Position numbers and translations under genes: made by a program
Part shown: positions 45,763-58,349 of the stretch, in pieces
Layout: each line of letters begins with the position of its first letter
Numbering within the stretch: position 1 is the stretch's first letter
Assembly (NCBI GenBank): GCA_021234155.1
Contig: JAJEKV010000003.1
Coordinates: forward strand, 23,904,874-23,968,873
Reading direction: 5' to 3'
Length of the DNA stretch: 64,000 bases
Origin: Isoetes taiwanensis
Lineage: Eukaryota > Streptophyta > Lycopodiopsida > Isoetales > Isoetaceae
Notes under the pieces: generated by a model
Database searches by the model: none
What the model was told of the DNA's origin: nothing
Seen by the model: only the letters and a program-made list of their open reading frames with translations

Positions 45763-47190
45763 CTTCCCCTTCATGCCATATTTCTTCCTTCGATATGCCA
45801 AGTATCTGTGTAAACAACTTCCGCTTCCGTTCTGTCATCGCTTTTGTAAATAAGTCCGCTGCTTGATATGATGTTTCTACATATTGCATTATTAATTCAT
45901 TCTTTGCAATGAGATCTCTTATTTTATGAACACGTAATTCAATATGTTTGGTTCTTTCGTGGTGCACCGGATTCTTTGCTATAGCAATACAGCTTAGGCT
46001 ATCTGTCAAAAAAGACCATACAATTTCTTTAGTTTAGCGAAGAGGTCGAGTATTCGGCTTCAAAGAAAGACATAGCAACGGATGATTGTTTTTTACTCCT
46101 CCATGATATTAGACCTCCTGCAAGCATTAAAGCATAGCCGGAAGTGGATCTTCTAGCATCTAGATCACCTGCCCAATCTGCATCAGAATATGCAAACAAA
46201 ACCAAGTTGTCAGAGTTAAAAGTGATTCCATGGTTTTTCGTGCCTTTTAAGTATCTTAAGATTCGTTTCCAAGGCTGCAACCCAATGTCCTCTGCCTAGA
46301 TTGTTGTTATATCTGCTTAACAAAATACCGCAAAGGCAATATCTGGACGTGTACTGTTTGCCACATAAAGCAGACAACCTATGAGCTCCCCAGTATGGAA
46401 TATTTTCCATTTCCTTCTTTTCTTCATCCTCAGATGGACATAAATCTGTGATATTTTATAACCCTTGCCACAAGCGGTGTATTCAATTGGTTTTGAATTT
46501 TCTAATCCAAACCTCATTATCATATTTTCAATATTTCGAAGTCGACAAAGTCCGAAGCATTACATTTTTCCTTATCTCTACTCATTTCAATTCCCAAGAA
46601 CTGTTTTAATTCTCCAAGATCTGTCATTTTAAATCTTTTCTGAAGAATTTGCTTGCATTTATCTAGGCATCTCATGCAATTCGATACCATTATGCAGTCA
46701 TCTACGTACAAAGCAATAATGCAAAATTTATCCCTATCTTTGAACATGTACAAATTTCCATCATTGTTGAGTTTCTCAAATCCTTGCTCCCTCAGATATT
46801 TATCTATGCACTTATACCACTCCCTAGGTGCTTGTCTTAAACCATAAACTGCACGTTTTAATTTCTAAACCATGTTACTTCCTTCCCCAAAGCCTGGAGC
46901 TTGCTTCATATATTCTCTTCCTGCAAATTTGCATTTAGAAATGCAGTTTTCACATCCATATGATGTATGTCAATTTTGAGTGCATTTGCTAGAGCTAACA
47001 CAAGTCTAATACTTGTTAATTTGACAATTGGGGAGTATGTCTCTTCATAATCAATTCCTTTCTTTTGTGAAAAACCCTGAGCAACCAGTCTAGCTTTATA
47101 CCTTTTGGTCCCATCAGAATTTGTACTTATTTCCTTTGTTTGTCCTTTGTTTGTTTTTTGCACTTGATGTCCTTTGTTTGTTTTTTGCAC
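45758..47190 (-). pseudogene. Copia polyprotein 3' part: reverse transcriptase and RNase H (broken)
   Basis: Starts near RYKARLVAQGFSQKKGIDYE and runs through HHMDVKTAFLNANLQEENI, AVYGLRQAP, IALYVDDCIM (catalytic YVDD), LGELKQFLGIEM and LIGCLLYVANSTRPDIAFAV. RNase H follows with YSDADWAGDLDARRSTSGY, then NPVHHERTKHIELRVHKIRD and YQAADLFTKAM. At least four frameshifts or stops. Gag, protease and integrase are missing; the reverse transcriptase abuts the direct repeat at 47154, so the 5' half was deleted. Confidence 0.85.
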
Positions 47191-47498
47191 TTGATGTCCT
47201 TTTATTTTGACTACTTGGTCTTTTATCTTTTCATGTCTATGCTATCAGATGTAGTATACTGTTTCTAGTATATAGAAAGTTGGTATTGAAGATAATAGGA
47301 AGATCTAGTCTAATCATTACGTGTGCAAACTTGATATATTTCTAGTACTATGCCTCCGCACAATGCATTCTAATGGACTATCAAAATGTAGACTCTTCAG
47401 CCTTCCTGCCACACTTACAAATGCTCCTGCTATAAACCAAGCATATTATGTCAAAGGCGGAGTCAGCTCTGCATGTTATAACAAGTAGGTTAGAAACA
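47154..47498 (+). repeat. direct repeat flanking a Copia fragment, copy b
   Basis: Partner of 43711-44054. At its start TTTTTTGCACTTGATGTCC is repeated in tandem (47154 and 47181), suggesting slippage or misrepair at the junction with the truncated Copia. Confidence 0.8.
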
Positions 47499-49374
47499 CT
47501 AATAGAATATAATATAATTTGTCACGTTTTTCTTTAACTTGAAAATATATTTTCAAGCATTTTTAATTTCCATTACATAATATGACTAGTTATGGTTGCC
47601 GGGCTCTAGTAAGAACTTCGAGAGCCTACTTGCATGCATGTAGTGTCAAAAGATATAATGTCACAATATCTCATCAATTTTTTACTATGAAATAGTTTGT
47701 GCATGCTGTAAGACAAAGATATTGTAATACGGTAAAGTCGTTCATAGATTATGGCGGCGATCTTTGATGTTTACGTAGTTTCAACTGAACTATGTGCCAC
47801 TTCATTACATCATGCCTCTGGGTTAGGCATGTATGCTCGTCCCTTGCCATGAAAGAAGATTTGGAAGTAGTCTTGTATATATAATTCTTCATCATTTTTT
47901 TCAAACCATTAGAGCAAAGCAATGATCACAGAAATTATAATGTGATGTTTTTGTATCAAGAGGTGTGGAGATAAACCTCTTCGTATCTAGAGAAAAATTT
48001 GGATCATGGAACTGTAGATCCAACCAGGAGTGTCCTTGCACTATTTGACATGATTGAAAAAAATCTTCCACTAGTTAATTACAGCAAACAATTGGACAGT
48101 GAGACCTCATAAGCTGGTATAGACCATAGACTCAGTCTGTATCTTTTTGCCCAAAAAATTTCCTTGGCACGTTTCATGTCAATGTTCTAGCAATCACAGC
48201 ATCCAACAAGAGACTGATCCACAAGAAAAAGAGAATCTATTTAGAGTAGCTTGCTGAACAAATCTGATTCTCCTTTCTAAAGATAAAGGATAAAGATAAA
48301 GATAAATATATTCACAACATCATAAAGACCTTGCAATCCAGGGCAAGAAGAATTACAAACTCAAATAGACACAACAAGTAACAAACCTCTCTTATTTGCC
48401 ACGTTGCTAATGTTGTTGAAGGTATCTGAAAAAATAGAATCCATCTACTGATTTCATAAGCTGGACACAAGATCAAGAAGTGTTGTTCATCCTCTATTTT
48501 CTCTGAACCACATATCTTGCATCTTCTTTTGGGCTTCTGAATTCTATCACATTCAATTTGCAGGTGATAGAACTATCCTGTAATGCAACTGATAAAACTA
48601 TCCAAAAGATACTGCTGCAGTGCATACATGACCATACAGTTAGCCAATGCATTACGGGAATACACCCCATCTGGATGTAAAGGAGAACATATTGCTTGAT
48701 GCAGCCTGCTTGAAATGAACAATTCATGCATAAAGAATTTGGGATAAAACTTTATTTACTATGAGAATCTGCAATTTCCCATCAAAATATAGCCATGTTG
48801 ATACTAAAGGGGACTGTACTATTTCGGCAGTATCCAGAATGTTGATGCCATTATCAAATGCGTAACATAGTTGATGATGAGCTTCCTTTTCCGTGTTTTA
48901 AGAGCCCCAAGTCATCTGTTTAACATATTGTTCTCAGCTAAGGGTATACAAGAGGGATAATTATTAAGTACTGAAACTAACCGTGCCTAGTGTGACTTCA
49001 CTGATGACAAGGTCGGAATTATGCTGTTGCAAATGAGCCACGTTGCATGCTTAAAAAAAGTTGGTCTTGTGGTTAAGACATTTACAAACAGATCGGATGT
49101 TGTCATGTGGTATGACGAAATACATACAAGTAGGTAACAAACAATTTTTTTTGCCTTTGTTATTTCGAGGTGTTTAGGGCATTATAAAGGAGACGGCCAA
49201 GAGGAAAAGATTGGAATTCAAGAGTGATGTGTATTTGACATCCGATTGTTTTAAGATTCCCAACCACAAGAAAAACGGGATGAGCACACCAAGCAATACA
49301 AAGGAAACACATCTATGTTCTAATGGTTAATTGGATGGGCAATCTCCAGTTAGACCAGTACCAATCATTTAAAG
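47499..49374. other. unassigned AT-rich stretch
   Basis: No gene recognised. A short AGATAAA run is at 48279-48308. Confidence 0.4.
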
Positions 49375-50661
49375 ATGTGGATTTGCACAACAAGGAGGTT
49401 GGATCTCCACACCAAATGGGACATAGAGAACTTCTTAATGTTTGACACTCAGACCAAGGTTCATACTGGACCAAAGGTGGCCAAGTCAAGGCAATTGGCA
49501 TTGGGTGTATGCCGACCGTATTCAAAGGCTGAGGAAATGGATGTCAAGTTTGCATCTGTGTGGAGGAGAGATATTGTTGAGGTAAGAGGCCTGCCTTTCA
49601 CTATTCACCATATGATCTGTGAGGGTCAAGTTGATGGAAAAAAATATATGCAAGATCATTATTTGACTTCTTTGCTAACGCTGTACATGTGACATGCAAA
49701 TCCTATTGTTTAAGTTTGGATTTTCCGGCCTGATAGAAATTTTTTTTGGTTTTTTTTTAAGTCGATTTCTTAAGATTATTAATGTTTTTGGATGCCGTCA
49801 AATATTTCCGGCTTTCCAAAAATCGGGACTTTTTTTTATGATTTCTTTTCTCCTTCTGGGCAGACCCAGCATGCTCATGTCATGGCTGCATCGTGGCGTG
49901 CATGCCGGATTTGTTGAGTCGGGCAAATGGATTGCGCTTATGCTAGGTCTTTATGCATCCATGGCTTTCAACAGGATTTTGGGTCATGCCGTTTTGCTCG
50001 ATTTCCAACAGGTAACATCTTTCTTCTCGGATTTTCACTCTTCCGGCACCAAAATGTTTGCATCCACCTTCTCTTCTCACTAGACTAAATGCTCCTCCGT
50101 TTTTTTTCCAGATATTCGTGACCAGCAGATGAATGTACATTTTCGTGCAACATCTGATGATATTTTCATTTTGAAATGGATAGATCCACCTTCATCTTGC
50201 AATTCCAGACGCACTGCAAAGACGACCAATATTAAGTACGATTTCGAGTACGGCATTTTGGGGTTCGAAATCTATTTAATTTCGTTTTGGCAGTTTCATC
50301 CGGCCTTCCTCCATGATTGCAGTTTCCTGATTTCAAGCCTCCACTTGATGGCAATCACAGGAACTTCTTTCGTGATCTGTGGTTGGAGCTTCAAAACTTG
50401 GTTATGACAATGCATGCTACAGAGCTATAGGTGCATCTATTCTTTATCAACCTAATTTCTTTATGTTTTATCTACTATTATGATTGTATCTGTATATTTC
50501 AGGAAATTAGAAGCAAGAAAAATGGCTTTTATGGCGCCATGGAAGCTCATGTGGAAAGAGCTACTTCTGTTTGCCTGATTGGGTCACTGTTTCTTATGAG
50601 GAGCATGAAGCAGTATCCGGGTGAGCCAAGTTATGCTGTCATAAGATCCCCAGTTTGTTAA
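49375..50661 (+). other. exon-like open frames of an unrecognised gene
   Basis: Open segments with possible splice borders: 49375-49692 (TRRLDLHTKWDIENFLMFDT), 50112-50407 after TTTTCCAG (DQQMNVHFRATSDDIFILKW, IDPPSSCN) and 50502-50621 after TTTCAG (EIRSKKNGFYGAMEAH), the last ending at a GTGAGC donor. No family recognised. A host gene or captured fragments are both possible. Confidence 0.25.
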
Positions 50662-53600
50662 AAGTATTTTAAAGAATAATGTCATAATGTCATGTGATCC
50701 TTTGTGTGTCAATTCCTTAGTATAGTTTTTATTTAAACCTGAACGATTTAGAGTTGTAGACTGTCTTCTTTAAGTTGCACATTATGAGATTGTTGTTATG
50801 TAATATTACTTTGTTTCATTTTCCATTGTTGCTTGAAGCACTTATAACAGGGTTTTGAAGGATTCCATCCCAGTACATCCAAACGTGCTCATGTGCCAAA
50901 TTGTCATCTCTTTTGTTCATGGGCCTGCAAAATATGCAATACGCATGATCTCATGGGTTCTCCATTTTTTCAGATATGATGTAGACATACTTTGCGATGC
51001 ATAATTCCCATTGCATGTCATAATTTGCAGTCGTAGGAGGCTCAGACGTATGGTAGCATTTGCGAAGCTAGATGGATTTGTTTCCTGCAGCATATATTCA
51101 TCACTAAATTGTAAGTTGAATTCTTTAACTGCAATTATGATGTGGTCTTTACCAACATTAACCTATGGTATCATTCACAGGAGACTTTTGCTAAAATGAG
51201 ACTTCTGAAGAAGCAATGCAGTTTATGTTTGAAACTAATTCAATTCTCCGGAAGGTGAGGGATCATGAATGTTTTCATAACTTGCCTTTATATACAGACA
51301 TCCATCCATAGTGTCGTTTGCTCAACTGAATGTATTGCATGCAGACATCTGTCCATAGTGGCGTTTGCTCAAGCGAATGTATTGCATGCAGAAACTTCAA
51401 GTCAGATAGATCGAACTCTTATTGTTGGTAAAGGTTCTAGATTCTCTTTAGATTTGTTCTGGTATATTCTTTGACTACCATTTAGTGTATTTGTTCAAAG
51501 ATTTACTCCGATATAAGCTCCTGTTGCCAAATTCATCCCTATATTTGCATTCTACCAAAGCTACTTACCTACTTCTATAACCCTTTTTTGTTGCCTGACA
51601 CCGATTTGCCACTACGAGCTGGTTCGTATGCAATTTCCATATGAAAAATTTATCCTTTTTCTCCTAAGCTTTCTATCATGTCATATCTGTTGGGCAATAG
51701 CAGCAAGTATAAAGCATGTGCTTGAAATAAAAGCTTTCAAGTTCCATCCTGCTAGCTTAGTGGATTGAGTTCCATCTAATTTTGCTTTTGCATGCTGCAA
51801 GTAAGCTTTCGTATTAGTCTCAAAGCATATTATTGTAGGCCCTCTGACGTTTTGCAGAGAGTATATACCTGCTTAGAATATGCAGTTTGTTGTAAGAAGC
51901 AGCATGTACATTCCCTATTTCATTTGTGCTTCCATTTTAAATTGCTTTTAGGTTTATATAATTGTGACATGGTCCTATTGGGCACTGATATTTACCCCAG
52001 GGATGGCCTTGCCATCTACAACCATTAGTGAGTTGCATTTGTGAGTCTTGGATGTCCCAGTTCCATTGTACAGTTTGCAGCATAGATTGTGGTGGAATAA
52101 AGTCATGGGTGTTTTGGAACATGTGTCTGGCCAGCCAGTCCATTTGAAACACTTAATTTTTCATTCATTTGCTAATACAACACAGTTGCAACGATCAGCT
52201 ACTCTCTATATCATGTAATGTTGATCCAACGAAGATCTCAGGTATTCCATCCATAGCATATCCAACACTAGCTCTCATACAATCTCCTCCTAGATTAGGT
52301 TGATTCTATTAGTCTGTAGATCATATAACTTCATGCATGCCACATTGTAAATTAGGTACCCCAGTTGTAAGTCTACACTTCCAAAATTTTGCTCTATTTT
52401 GGGCTGTCGCAGGATACAAAATTCAGAGCTACAGCCATACCCAGCACCATAGGCTTTGGATCAGCTACTTTTGGTTTCTCCAGATATGCAATTCTTTCTT
52501 TTAAGTAGGAGATATGGTCACTCATATAGAACCACTGCTTTGTATGGTTTACTGATTTCAGCTCCAGCTTTTAGTGTTCGATACGAGCAGTTTTTAAGAT
52601 TTGCTTAATAGATAGTGAAATGACTCTGAAAAGCCAGTTCCTTATATATGCAGGCTTTGGCTGTATGGTATTCTGTGTGATATTCCAACAAGCTCTGATT
52701 AAGGTAGCATTGTGCAGAGAAGCTTTTAATTGCTTGTGCATTAAGAAAACATGGATTCTATGTGACACAGACTTGGCCCTTGAGTAGAAATGATGTTCGA
52801 GTATTGAAACCCATTTCCAGCAGATATTTTCGTTATCTAGAGAATGTCATGAGAATGTGAAGTTGTTCTTTAGCAGACCCAAAGCCTATTAGTTCAAACT
52901 ATAATCTATCTGAAGACTAAAATTTTTAGAAAGCAAAAGCAAAGGTGCATTGTCTTATTCTTTCTGGTGGCCAATGAAGATGTCTTATGGACATATAATA
53001 GCCCTAGCAATTATAAGCTCCTGTAACTCTCAAATTTAAGTACGTAAAGTCGTGTCCATTGGTCTTTTGTCATGTTTTTGCTTCTACTCTCTGTTGTTAT
53101 GTTGTCCTTTGGGGTAATTGCTCTAATGCTTTTCCGCGTACTTGCTTCTTGGTATTCTTTTTGGAGAACAACTATTAATTTTTGCATGTACAACATTTCC
53201 TGCTGGGTGGCATTGCTTGGCGATCTAGACATGATCTAGACATGCAGCTACGCTTAGGAATGGATTTAAACTCCAATGTGTAGATCAGAGTTTATGATTT
53301 CTCTGCTTCAAGGGAAAATAATCATTTCGCGGAAGCTGCTATTAAACCAGTGCAAGGTAAGCTTTATTTCATGGAGGGACCCATTTGTTTTACATCCTTT
53401 TGCTTGGCGACCTCTACAGGTAAATGGATTCCACCATCTCAGCTGCAACTTTAGTTTAGATCACCCGTTGTAAAATTCATTTCGCAAATGTAGGACTTTG
53501 CTTAGTTTGAAGCATGGGGATATGCAGAATGTACGGCTGCTAACTTTAGACTGCTAACTTTGTTCGTCCTTACGCTATTGTCATTTTGAAATATCCTTGA

Positions 53601-54820
53601 TATGAAGATGGAATATATTACATGGTATCACTCATATTATATACGAAGGCAAACATGTTACATTTTGGACTTATGATATCCATTATTGAATGTGCCATGT
53701 TGCAATGGACTAAATGACATTTATCTGTGCATGTTTCATTTTGATGTAGGCATATTGATGGGCACCCTAAATAAATTCCAAATAATTTATATCTGGGTCT
53801 TTGATAGTTTCGGAAATGCATATCATGCTTTGTGAGATTCCATCCTCTTGCTGTTAATATTTGACTGTTGCCAAGCAAGTGTGTCGTGGTAAACGTTTGG
53901 ATGATTGGATGCCTCATTGCTCAAAGGAAACAAAGGAGTCTGAATAACTTCTAGATAAGTTATAGCCATATATGTCGTGTCATTCCAGGATTTAACTAAA
54001 ACCTGAGCGACATGTTGTGGAGGTTATTGATGTTGCATTTTATAAATGTTTTAGCTTTTATTCGAAAAACATCTCAACATTTCATCAACATTTTATTTCC
54101 TAAATGATATGCCTCACAAGGTTTATGCACACTTGGTTATTCTTGAGTTTGATTCTTATATGTTTCGAGCATTTGCAAGCAACTATTTCTCATATGTCTG
54201 TAGACACACCGATTCCATTGCATGTTTAAGGCATTTGCAAGCAACTATTTGATATGTGTCCCTCTATATGCTAATTTCAAATTTAGTCATACAGTTGCAC
54301 CTTCATTACATACAAGCCATTCACTATATGGTAGGGCTCAAAGTCTTACACGCATGAACTTGCACTTCTTGAACTATAATAGAGACCAATGCCTTTCTTT
54401 ATACAATTATCTAGATTTTCTATGAATGATTTTCAATAGATCCTAAATATCATAATCTCATCATGACATGCTCTGTAACTCTTAGAAGGAAGACAAGTAT
54501 GTGCTAAAGGACGTGTTTCTTTGATTCACAGGTCTTTCTTCAGGAAATAGGGACATGGATTGTAACTCATATTGTGCCATTCCTCTATGATAAAATGTGG
54601 ATGTGTATCAAATTGCTACTCATACGTGAAGGAAAAGAAATTCAATGGTTGACATAAAGCCAATCATCTACATGCCACAAAATGACTCTACTCATATATA
54701 TGGAGAATTGGACATCCATATTCGTCATCTTAATTTCAATTTCCAATAGATATCTAAATGTTGTTGGCCTTGCCATCTTCATACTAAATTGAATCGCTAC
54801 AATTTTGCTACCGAATTTTG
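50662..54820. other. long unassigned stretch
   Basis: No defended gene. Small local duplications occur, e.g. CATCCATAGT...GTTTGCTCAA at 51300 and 51345, and GCATTTGCAAGCAACTATTT at 54170 and 54230. It may be the interior of the Helitron ending at 55227. Confidence 0.35.
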
Positions 54821-54821
54821 A

Positions 54822-54975
54822 GGGCTAAAAGCCACTTGCTTTACCACGTCATCCTAGATTAATTTCTACAGTTTTGTTGCAATTCTCTATCATGTTTTCC
54901 ATCATTGTAAGAGTACGCTAGAGAATATTAAGGGCCGAAAGCCATTTGTTTTACCATGTCCATCCTAGATCCATC
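54822..54975. repeat. diverged tandem duplication, ~105-bp period
   Basis: GAGGGCTAAAAGCCACTTGC followed by TTTACCACGTCATCCTAGAT recurs about 105 bases later as AAGGGCCGAAAGCCATTTG followed by TTTTACCATGTCCATCC. CATCATTGTAAGAGTA also appears twice (54901, 54972). Confidence 0.65.
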
Positions 54976-55198
54976 ATTGTAAGAGTATGTACGACACATT
55001 GTCAGAGATCCATTCTAAAGGCATCTTTTTGGGCATTTCTATTGCACACTAAATCAACACAAAACATGCAATAATGCCCCTCGCATCCACATTCACATTC
55101 TTACCTTTCTTCCTATTTAGAATCATGTCAAATGCAAAAATTACCACATTTTTTCTTCTAGCCAACAATAAAACCACCAACCTTTCAAATTGTAGAAA

Positions 55199-55227
55199 AG
55201 CCCGGCAACGCCGGGCACCATAACTAG
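55199..55227 (+). mobile_element. Helitron 3' terminus
   Basis: GCCCGGCAACGCCGGGC is a perfect hairpin, followed by ACCATAACTAG and T, the classic Helitron end (hairpin, ~10-base gap, CTAG, insertion before T). It has a close relative at 16644. The 5' end was not identified, and no Rep/helicase protein is present nearby, so it is a non-autonomous copy. Confidence 0.8.
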
Positions 55228-55975
55228 TTGATTATAATAATAAAGAATTCGAGGAAGAATAGAATTGGATATGTTGTAGAACACTATTGTCAACATTAGT
55301 TAGTTTGTTATGATCAATTGTTTCTATAGCATATGCAATTTGTTGCCAATGAGAGATGGCTAAAGGATGTTGATTGTTTGATCCTTTGTACTCGACTTAC
55401 CGACGATTGCAACGCATCACCTAGGAGATAGCTATTGAGCCTAGCACGCTAAGTTCTCCCTAGTAGTCTCTCCACACCATGGGTCCAGTTGTCACCAGAC
55501 AAGTCCTCACTTGTACATCCCCGACAAATCCCGCTACCCACAACCAACCAGGGTCAAATCCCGCTATCCACAATCGTTTAGGGTCCTATGCACGGGTCGC
55601 ATATAATTGGGAATTTTTGAGACCAAGCTAGAAGCACCATCTACAATCGCTTTTAGAGCTCTACCTTTCCTCATACACAAGAGGTGCAAAAAATGACCAA
55701 CCATCATCATAGAAGATCCATAACTTGATAAATAACACTAGAAACGTGTGCCCGACAGTGCCGAGCATTTGTGGACATGTGGAATGGTTATTGTAATGGA
55801 CTTCGTAGGTTGTACATGTAGTTTGTCCTATAAATGGAGTGTCTGTGAAGAGTTTACAATTTAGGAAGATGAGGCAAGTCAAATATAACCTCGGGGAGAA
55901 CTAAAACTTGTCAAATATAACCTCGGGAAGCATATTATGTCAAAGGCGAAGTAAGTTCTGCATGTTATAACAAGT
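55228..55975. other. unassigned stretch
   Basis: No gene recognised. A partial copy of the 43.7/47.2-kb repeat end lies at 55927-55972. Confidence 0.4.
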
Positions 55976-55977
55976 TA

Positions 55978-56070
55978 GTTTTGTGGTTGGTTTTCATCGA
56001 AATTCATTGAGAAAAAAGAGCTCAATTGCAGCTCGTTCTAAACGAAGTAAAATTATTTCTTGGGGCCAAG
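55978..56070 (-). repeat. short dispersed repeat, copy b
   Basis: Partner of 35342-35440. A T-run followed by seven G lies 80 bases further on (56149-56177). Confidence 0.6.
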
Positions 56071-56691
56071 ATAGAACAAAGCACTTTTTGTGTAGATAGA
56101 ATGGATTAAGATAGGGCTCAAAATGGTTGTGGGTACAGATCTCTTTCCTTTTTTTTTTTTTTTTTTTTTTGGGGGGGAAGGGGAGGAGGGACAAGCAAAG
56201 AACCCGATCTTGCATGCATTTATACAGAGTTGTAAGTAGTTTTTTCTTTATGGATGTTTATGTGACTGGATTAAGAAGAGGATCATGTAAATATGCAGAT
56301 GTTTGCTCTAAGAAAACTTGTCAAGACTACCTTGATAGACACATGTTGAGTATATAACTGCTAAAGGACCTCAGCCTTGGCTCTAAATTTATCTATGATT
56401 TTGGCAATTCCAGTGCAAATCTTTCATTTGTTCCCTTACCAAATACCTCTTTTTGGATTGCCCTTAGAGGACAAACCCTCGCTCATATGGCTTTTTTGGC
56501 ATATTCTAAATATATATTGAAATATGACTAGAATATATAAAAAACAGCTTCAAATTGGCTGTTTTCAGTAAACTGTTGGCCACCTTATTGCCGGTTGCTA
56601 CTGTTCGGACTGCTAACCGATATGAATTTTCGATGCTATGCAAGGTACGTACTGGACTCAAAATTTATCGTAAGTTTTTGGAGATCTTTAC

Positions 56692-57679
56692 GCTTCCGAG
56701 AAACAGGAAGAGTATTGGCGATAGTAGGAGTTCTTGACGCATTTCCATTAGGGAAGATTGATGCCCTTCAGCAGCTCTTCCTTGCAGGAAATTCTTTGGT
56801 GATTACACAAACACATGGATTCGAAGCCAGGTAAGCAGAGGTTCTATTTTTTCGTTTCATACTGAGACTCTGTGATCAGAGTTTTGAACATATCTTTGCC
56901 ATCATATATTAATAACAAAAACTTGAAGATGGCTCCAAAGTCAGGAATGAAGTTTGTGATTCCTAAACAAGCTATCACTTCTCCCCATTGCACGAGGTTC
57001 TACAAAAGTCGATGCAACAAATGCTAGTGTTTAAGGAGATCCATTGCAGTCTTGGCGAAAGACAAAATGGGGTGTTGATTTGACTCAGGACCTTACTGTC
57101 AAGAGGGGCAAAGCACTTGCACTATAGGTTGTTGATTTAAACTTAATGTAAAAGAAAAGACTTATATTTGATTGTTGCATGTCTTGTGATGTCTTTTATT
57201 TCCTTTGGATTGGGCCTTGCCTTGATTTATCTCTATGCTCCTCGACCGTGCCAAATATTATTCCAAGACCTGCAGAAGCAGTAGATTGAAATGTTGTTGA
57301 TCAATTGATTTTATAGATTGGCCAATTGCCATGAAAGTTGCCTGATGGCTTGTGAATGTCCTGCGTTAATTGTTCATTTGACGGCTAGAAGATCAGGAAA
57401 TCCCTGAGCACTAGAATCCTATGCTGACTCATATCGTCCTAGGTTGAGGAGATTTAAGGACTGCCATTAGAAGTCTTTAAGGCCTGTACTTGGATATTTG
57501 GAACAACCTCAGTCTATCTGGTGAGGAGGTGAATATACAAATAACTGGAAGGTTGGGATTATAGAGTGGCAATGATACTGAGGTGATGGCATCGAAGGGA
57601 GTAGATATTGAACAAGATATGGGGAGCTTATTGAATGATTAGAGCTTGTTAGTTCTGCTACATTTCCATGCTATAGTTT
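56692..57679 (+). repeat. gene-derived segment, copy b
   Basis: Partner of 34229-35273. The exon reads LAIVGVLDAFPLGKIDALQQ, then LFLAGNSLVI, up to the GT donor near 56832. An upstream open part (56595-56690) is unique to this copy. The similarity stops exactly at 57680, where the Copia LTR begins; copy a continues there with AGCGTCAAATC. Confidence 0.75.
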
Positions 57680-58198
57680 TGTTATTGAATTAAGCAAATG
57701 TCTAGCAAATAGATTATTCAATGATTACAACTTAGCCACACTTACAAAATACAATAGACCTTTTCAATAGTCTTAATGCAAATAACCATTGAATTAATCT
57801 ACTGTAGCAATGGAATGAAACACTGTAGCTTATAATTTCCACGACAACTTAGACAAGCAATGCCGACAGCCCAGGCATTCATCAATAGATGAATCCAATT
57901 AAAATCACTTGCACCCCAGCCGATTTGATCTTCTCTGCTTCTTATACAGTGTTAGGCGGCACCGATTCACCAAGAATCAGTCCCGACGGTCATGGACTTG
58001 CTATACAAGTCCTATTCATATTTGCCTCTCTTTTTCCTTTGAAAATATAACTTCAATGAACCTTTAACCATTTAAAGTCTTCAATGGTCTCGATGGGTTC
58101 AAACGACCCTTGTATGCATAGTCACTTCATCTAGTAAATAGGTTGCTCCATAGCCTACCATGGCTAAATACACCTTAGGTATCTGTGAACTTTCAACA
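57680..58198 (-). repeat. 3' LTR of Copia element 2
   Basis: On the minus strand it starts TGTTGAAAGTTCACAG and ends ...TTAATTCAATAACA, with TGTT...AACA borders. The outer border is independently fixed by the break in similarity with the segment at 35273. 519 bp. The 5' LTR is beyond the window. Confidence 0.75.
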
Positions 58199-58349
58199 TG
58201 CAACCATCACTGTGCACTTCTCAAATGCAGTTCCAGTTATCACATGGATCAACTGGATCAACTTATTATAATATGAACAACTCCTTCACTCTCCCTTCAT
58301 ATTATAATCTGTGCAGCTTATCATTTTCCTCAAGTTACAGAATTTGCTG

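Noticed and set aside
43711-47498. Interpreting the 345-bp direct repeats as the LTRs of Copia element 1.
   Set aside because: They lack TG...CA borders, and a better LTR candidate with a polypurine tract lies at 45288-45762 directly after the RNase H region.
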